NCBI GenBank assembly: GCA_934565615.1
Contig: CAKTIH010000101.1
Span: forward strand, 1-8,271
DNA from: an uncultured Oscillospiraceae bacterium
GTDB lineage: Bacteria > Bacillota > Clostridia > Oscillospirales > Oscillospiraceae
Reading direction: 5' to 3'
DNA: 8,271 nt
Shown here: positions 7,084 to 8,271 of the stretch, one piece after another
Layout: every line of letters begins with the position of its first letter
Position numbering within the stretch: position 1 is the stretch's first letter
Program-made: the position numbers and the translations under genes
Notes under the pieces: generated by a model
Seen by the model: only the letters and a program-made list of their open reading frames with translations
Database searches by the model: none
What the model was told of the DNA's origin: nothing

Positions 7084-7689
7084 TCAGTGTTCTTTTTCCT
7101 TAAATAGTTCTGCTCCGCCGTTTCTTTGCGCCAGCATGAGCCAGATCGCCGCGGCGGCCGGGGCCTTGCTGCCGTTGTTGACCGCGAGCACTGTTCCCGC
7201 CGCGAGGAGCACAGCCGTTATGGCAAAGCTTATTCTGCATGTGATCCGCTCCCCTGCCTGCGCGCCGAGCAGCATCGTCAGAAGTCCGAGCAAAATTCTG
7301 CCGCCGTCAAGTGGGAGCACAGGCAGCAGATTAAATACCGACAGCAGCAGGCTTATACCGGCGCTCAGCTCCATCCATGTGCAGCCTGTCTCACGGGCGA
7401 TGAGCGACGCAGCGTAGGCGTATATGAGGCCGCCCGCCGGGCCTGCAAAGGCCGCCGCAATATGCGCTACGGGTTCGGCAAAGCCGCAGTAATCAATGCA
7501 CAGGCCGGTAAGCTCTGCCCTGACGCTCTTTACTTTCAGTCCGAAAAAGCGCAGCGCTATTATATGCGCGAGCTCATGCACCGCGACCGGAAGTGTTATC
7601 GCTATTGCGGTCTCAATGCTGACAACATAATAAATAAACGCCGCCGCGAGGGTCAGCGCAAGGCTTATTGTAATGCGTTTGCCGTTCAT
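7084..7689 (-). CDS. M50 family site-2 intramembrane metalloprotease, SpoIVFB-like
   Basis: A 201-residue membrane protein that would cut membrane-embedded or membrane-near substrates using zinc. It has the HExxH zinc site as HELAH at 38-42 inside a hydrophobic segment. The second signature is NLLPVLPLDGGRI at 120-132, in which D128 is the third zinc ligand, and AGPAGGL at 82-88 lies between them. Short length, about five to six hydrophobic spans and no PDZ or CBS domain place it with the compact SpoIVFB-like branch. In Bacillus, SpoIVFB processes pro-SigmaK and is held inactive by SpoIVFA/BofA. The start ATG overlaps the upstream stop by ATGA, so the small membrane protein is made with it. 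The protease call is strong; a sporulation role is only an inference, and other M50B proteases clear signal peptides or anti-sigma factors. Confidence 0.88.
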   Translation of the reverse strand: MNGKRITISLALTLAAAFIYYVVSIETAIAITLPVAVHELAHIIALRFFGLKVKSVRAELTGLCIDYCGFAEPVAHIAAAFAGPAGGLIYAYAASLIARETGCTWMELSAGISLLLSVFNLLPVLPLDGGRILLGLLTMLLGAQAGERITCRISFAITAVLLAAGTVLAVNNGSKAPAAAAIWLMLAQRNGGAELFKEKEH

Positions 7690-7970
7690 GGGTTCCCTCT
7701 GAAGGTCTGCCGTATGTCAGTGCGGTCTCCGATAATTAGCTGAGAGAAAGCCTCCCGCAGCTCCTCATCTGCGCCTTCCGAGGTCAGGCTCCGCCCAAGC
7801 GCCGCGACATAGTCCGTCATGCTCCCTCCTGCCGGGTTTGCGTGGCTTACGCTGTCAGTATCGCAGAACAGCTTCAGCAGTGTCAGCGCGGCAAATATCG
7901 CTGCCGCTGCCGCCGGTCTGAGTTTCAAGGCCTCACCCCCGGCTATAAGTTTATTTCCAATTTCTTTCAC
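7686..7970 (-). CDS. Small single-pass membrane protein of unknown function, coupled to the M50 protease
   Basis: I do not recognise the family. The open frame from GTG at 7970 gives 94 residues: a short basic start, one hydrophobic segment (about 19-36, alanine/leucine rich) and an outside-facing polar tail of ~55 residues with no cysteine or known motif. No Shine-Dalgarno precedes the GTG. A better start may be TTG at 7928 (codon 15), with GGGGGT at 7935-7940 six bases upstream. This gives an 80-residue protein beginning MKLRP directly before the membrane span. Its stop overlaps the protease ATG (ATGA), so a functional link is likely. SpoIVFA, the usual neighbour of SpoIVFB, is much longer and has an M23 domain that is absent here. 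The protein could be a regulator or substrate of the protease. No clear promoter was found for this pair. Confidence 0.6.
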   Translation of the reverse strand: MKEIGNKLIAGGEALKLRPAAAAAIFAALTLLKLFCDTDSVSHANPAGGSMTDYVAALGRSLTSEGADEELREAFSQLIIGDRTDIRQTFRGNP

Positions 7971-7987
7971 TTATTACTAAGTTTTGC

Positions 7988-8016
7988 TTGACAAGTCGGG
8001 CTTTGGAAACTATAAT
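7988..8016 (+). promoter_or_regulatory. Perfect-consensus SigA promoter of tRNA-Pro
   Basis: -35 TTGACA (7988-7993), 17-bp spacer, -10 TATAAT (8011-8016): twelve of twelve consensus bases at ideal spacing. Initiation near 8023 would leave about nine bases of 5' leader for RNase P removal. It is typical of a stable-RNA promoter. Confidence 0.93.
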
Positions 8017-8031
8017 ATAAAAGCTGTCTAA

Positions 8032-8107
8032 CGGGGTGTAGCGCAGATGGTAGCGCGCTTGGTTCGGGACCAAGAGGCCGGGAGTTCAAATCTCCCCACT
8101 CCGACCA
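8032..8107 (+). tRNA. tRNA-Pro, anticodon CGG
   Basis: A full 76-nt cloverleaf. The acceptor stem CGGGGTG/CACTCCG has one G-U pair, and the D stem GCGC/GCGC encloses a loop containing GG. The anticodon stem CTTGG/CCAAG has loop TTCGGGA, giving anticodon CGG at 8065-8067, which reads the proline codon CCG. A 5-nt variable loop and T stem GGGAG/CTCCC with loop TTCAAAT follow. The C1-G72 pair with A73 is the usual bacterial proline identity, and G37 suits TrmD methylation. The 3' CCA (8105-8107) is encoded in the DNA. It is a single-gene unit with its own promoter and terminator. Confidence 0.97.
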
Positions 8108-8108
8108 T

Positions 8109-8161
8109 GCAGAGTGTCCTTATAGGATCTGAGTATCCTGTAATGGACACTCTGCTTTTTT
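8109..8161 (+). terminator. Long-hairpin intrinsic terminator after tRNA-Pro
   Basis: Perfect 11-bp stem GCAGAGTGTCC (8109-8119) with GGACACTCTGC (8145-8155). It continues through T8120-A8143 and TATAGGAT/ATCCTGTA (one T-G wobble) to the loop CTGAGT, leaving only one bulged T. Six T follow at 8156-8161. There is no matching U-tract on the - strand, so it acts on the + strand. Confidence 0.9.
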
Positions 8162-8175
8162 ATTCCCCACAAAAT

Positions 8176-8271
8176 TCATACTGCAACCTGTTCTGGGGCG
8201 TAGCTGAGTGCTACGCCTTTTCTTGTTTCCATGATAATGTCGGCCTCCGGGATCTTCCGGCGATCCGGCAC
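8176..8271 (-). CDS. Possible C-terminal end of an unrecognised gene, cut by the window edge
   Basis: On the - strand a frame is open from the right edge to a TGA at 8176-8178, giving 31 residues that end ETRKGVALSYAPEQVAV. The composition is protein-like, and its tail-to-tail position with tRNA-Pro is sensible. I cannot name a family, and 31 codons are too few to prove coding. Against it, a perfect 8-bp hairpin with a T-rich + strand tail lies inside the frame. Confidence 0.3.
   Translation of the reverse strand: MPDRRKIPEADIIMETRKGVALSYAPEQVAV
8197..8221 (+). terminator. Possible second terminator-like hairpin
   Basis: GGCGTAGC (8197-8204) and GCTACGCC (8210-8217) form a perfect 8-bp stem with loop TGAGT, followed by TTTTCTTG. 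It could back up the tRNA terminator on the + strand. It sits inside the possible - strand reading frame, where it would encode part of GVALSYA, so it may instead be a coding coincidence. Confidence 0.4.

Noticed and set aside
7126..7743. + strand frame opposite the M50 protease
   Set aside because: It has low-complexity basic composition and no family features, while the opposite strand carries both zinc-site motifs of M50.
1..8271. CRISPR array, insertion sequence or defence system
   Set aside because: No regularly spaced repeats, no transposase or integrase domain, no target-site duplications and no nuclease or toxin-like gene were seen.

Overview
The window looks like chromosomal DNA of a Gram-positive Clostridia, probably an Oscillospiraceae/Ruminococcus-like member of the Bacillota. 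The grounds are moderately GC-rich coding DNA, strong AGGAGG-type ribosome binding sites, near-consensus SigA promoters, a solo rplS with a structured leader, a CCA-encoding tRNA-Pro and a SpoIVFB-like site-2 protease. The taxon is an inference. I saw no transposase, integrase, CRISPR array or rRNA, and no gene-free stretch longer than about 150 bases.

Left part (1-6534) is a cell-surface polysaccharide locus arranged as two convergent transcription units. On the + strand are two tandem, visibly paralogous GT2 glycosyltransferases, the first entering the window already truncated. They overlap by ATGA and end at a stem-loop (1780-1810) shared with the opposing unit. On the - strand, one SigA-type promoter (6506-6534) drives three genes joined by ATGA overlaps: a 738-residue protein with two complete GT4 (GT-B) domains, a multi-spanning O-antigen ligase/Wzy-like protein, and a GT2 enzyme. 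Together these would build a glycan repeat on a lipid carrier in the cytoplasm and polymerise or transfer it outside. The actual glycan cannot be read from the sequence.

Middle part (6549-7068) is the ribosomal protein L19 gene (rplS, - strand) with its own promoter, a leader of roughly 95 nt holding several hairpins (candidate L19 leader), and a strong terminator that insulates it from the glycan operon.

Right part (7084-8271) holds a - strand pair: a small single-pass membrane protein of unknown function, coupled by ATGA to a SpoIVFB-like M50 intramembrane metalloprotease. Divergent from it, a perfect-consensus promoter drives tRNA-Pro(CGG), followed by a near-perfect 20-bp terminator hairpin. 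The last 96 bases are open on the - strand and may be the C-terminal end of an unrecognised gene, or may be non-coding with a second terminator-like hairpin.

The most interesting points are the tandem GT4-GT4 fusion, the protease paired with a tiny membrane partner where SpoIVFA would be expected, and the ambiguous hairpins and short reading frame after the tRNA. I did not find a convincing new defence or mobile system here.
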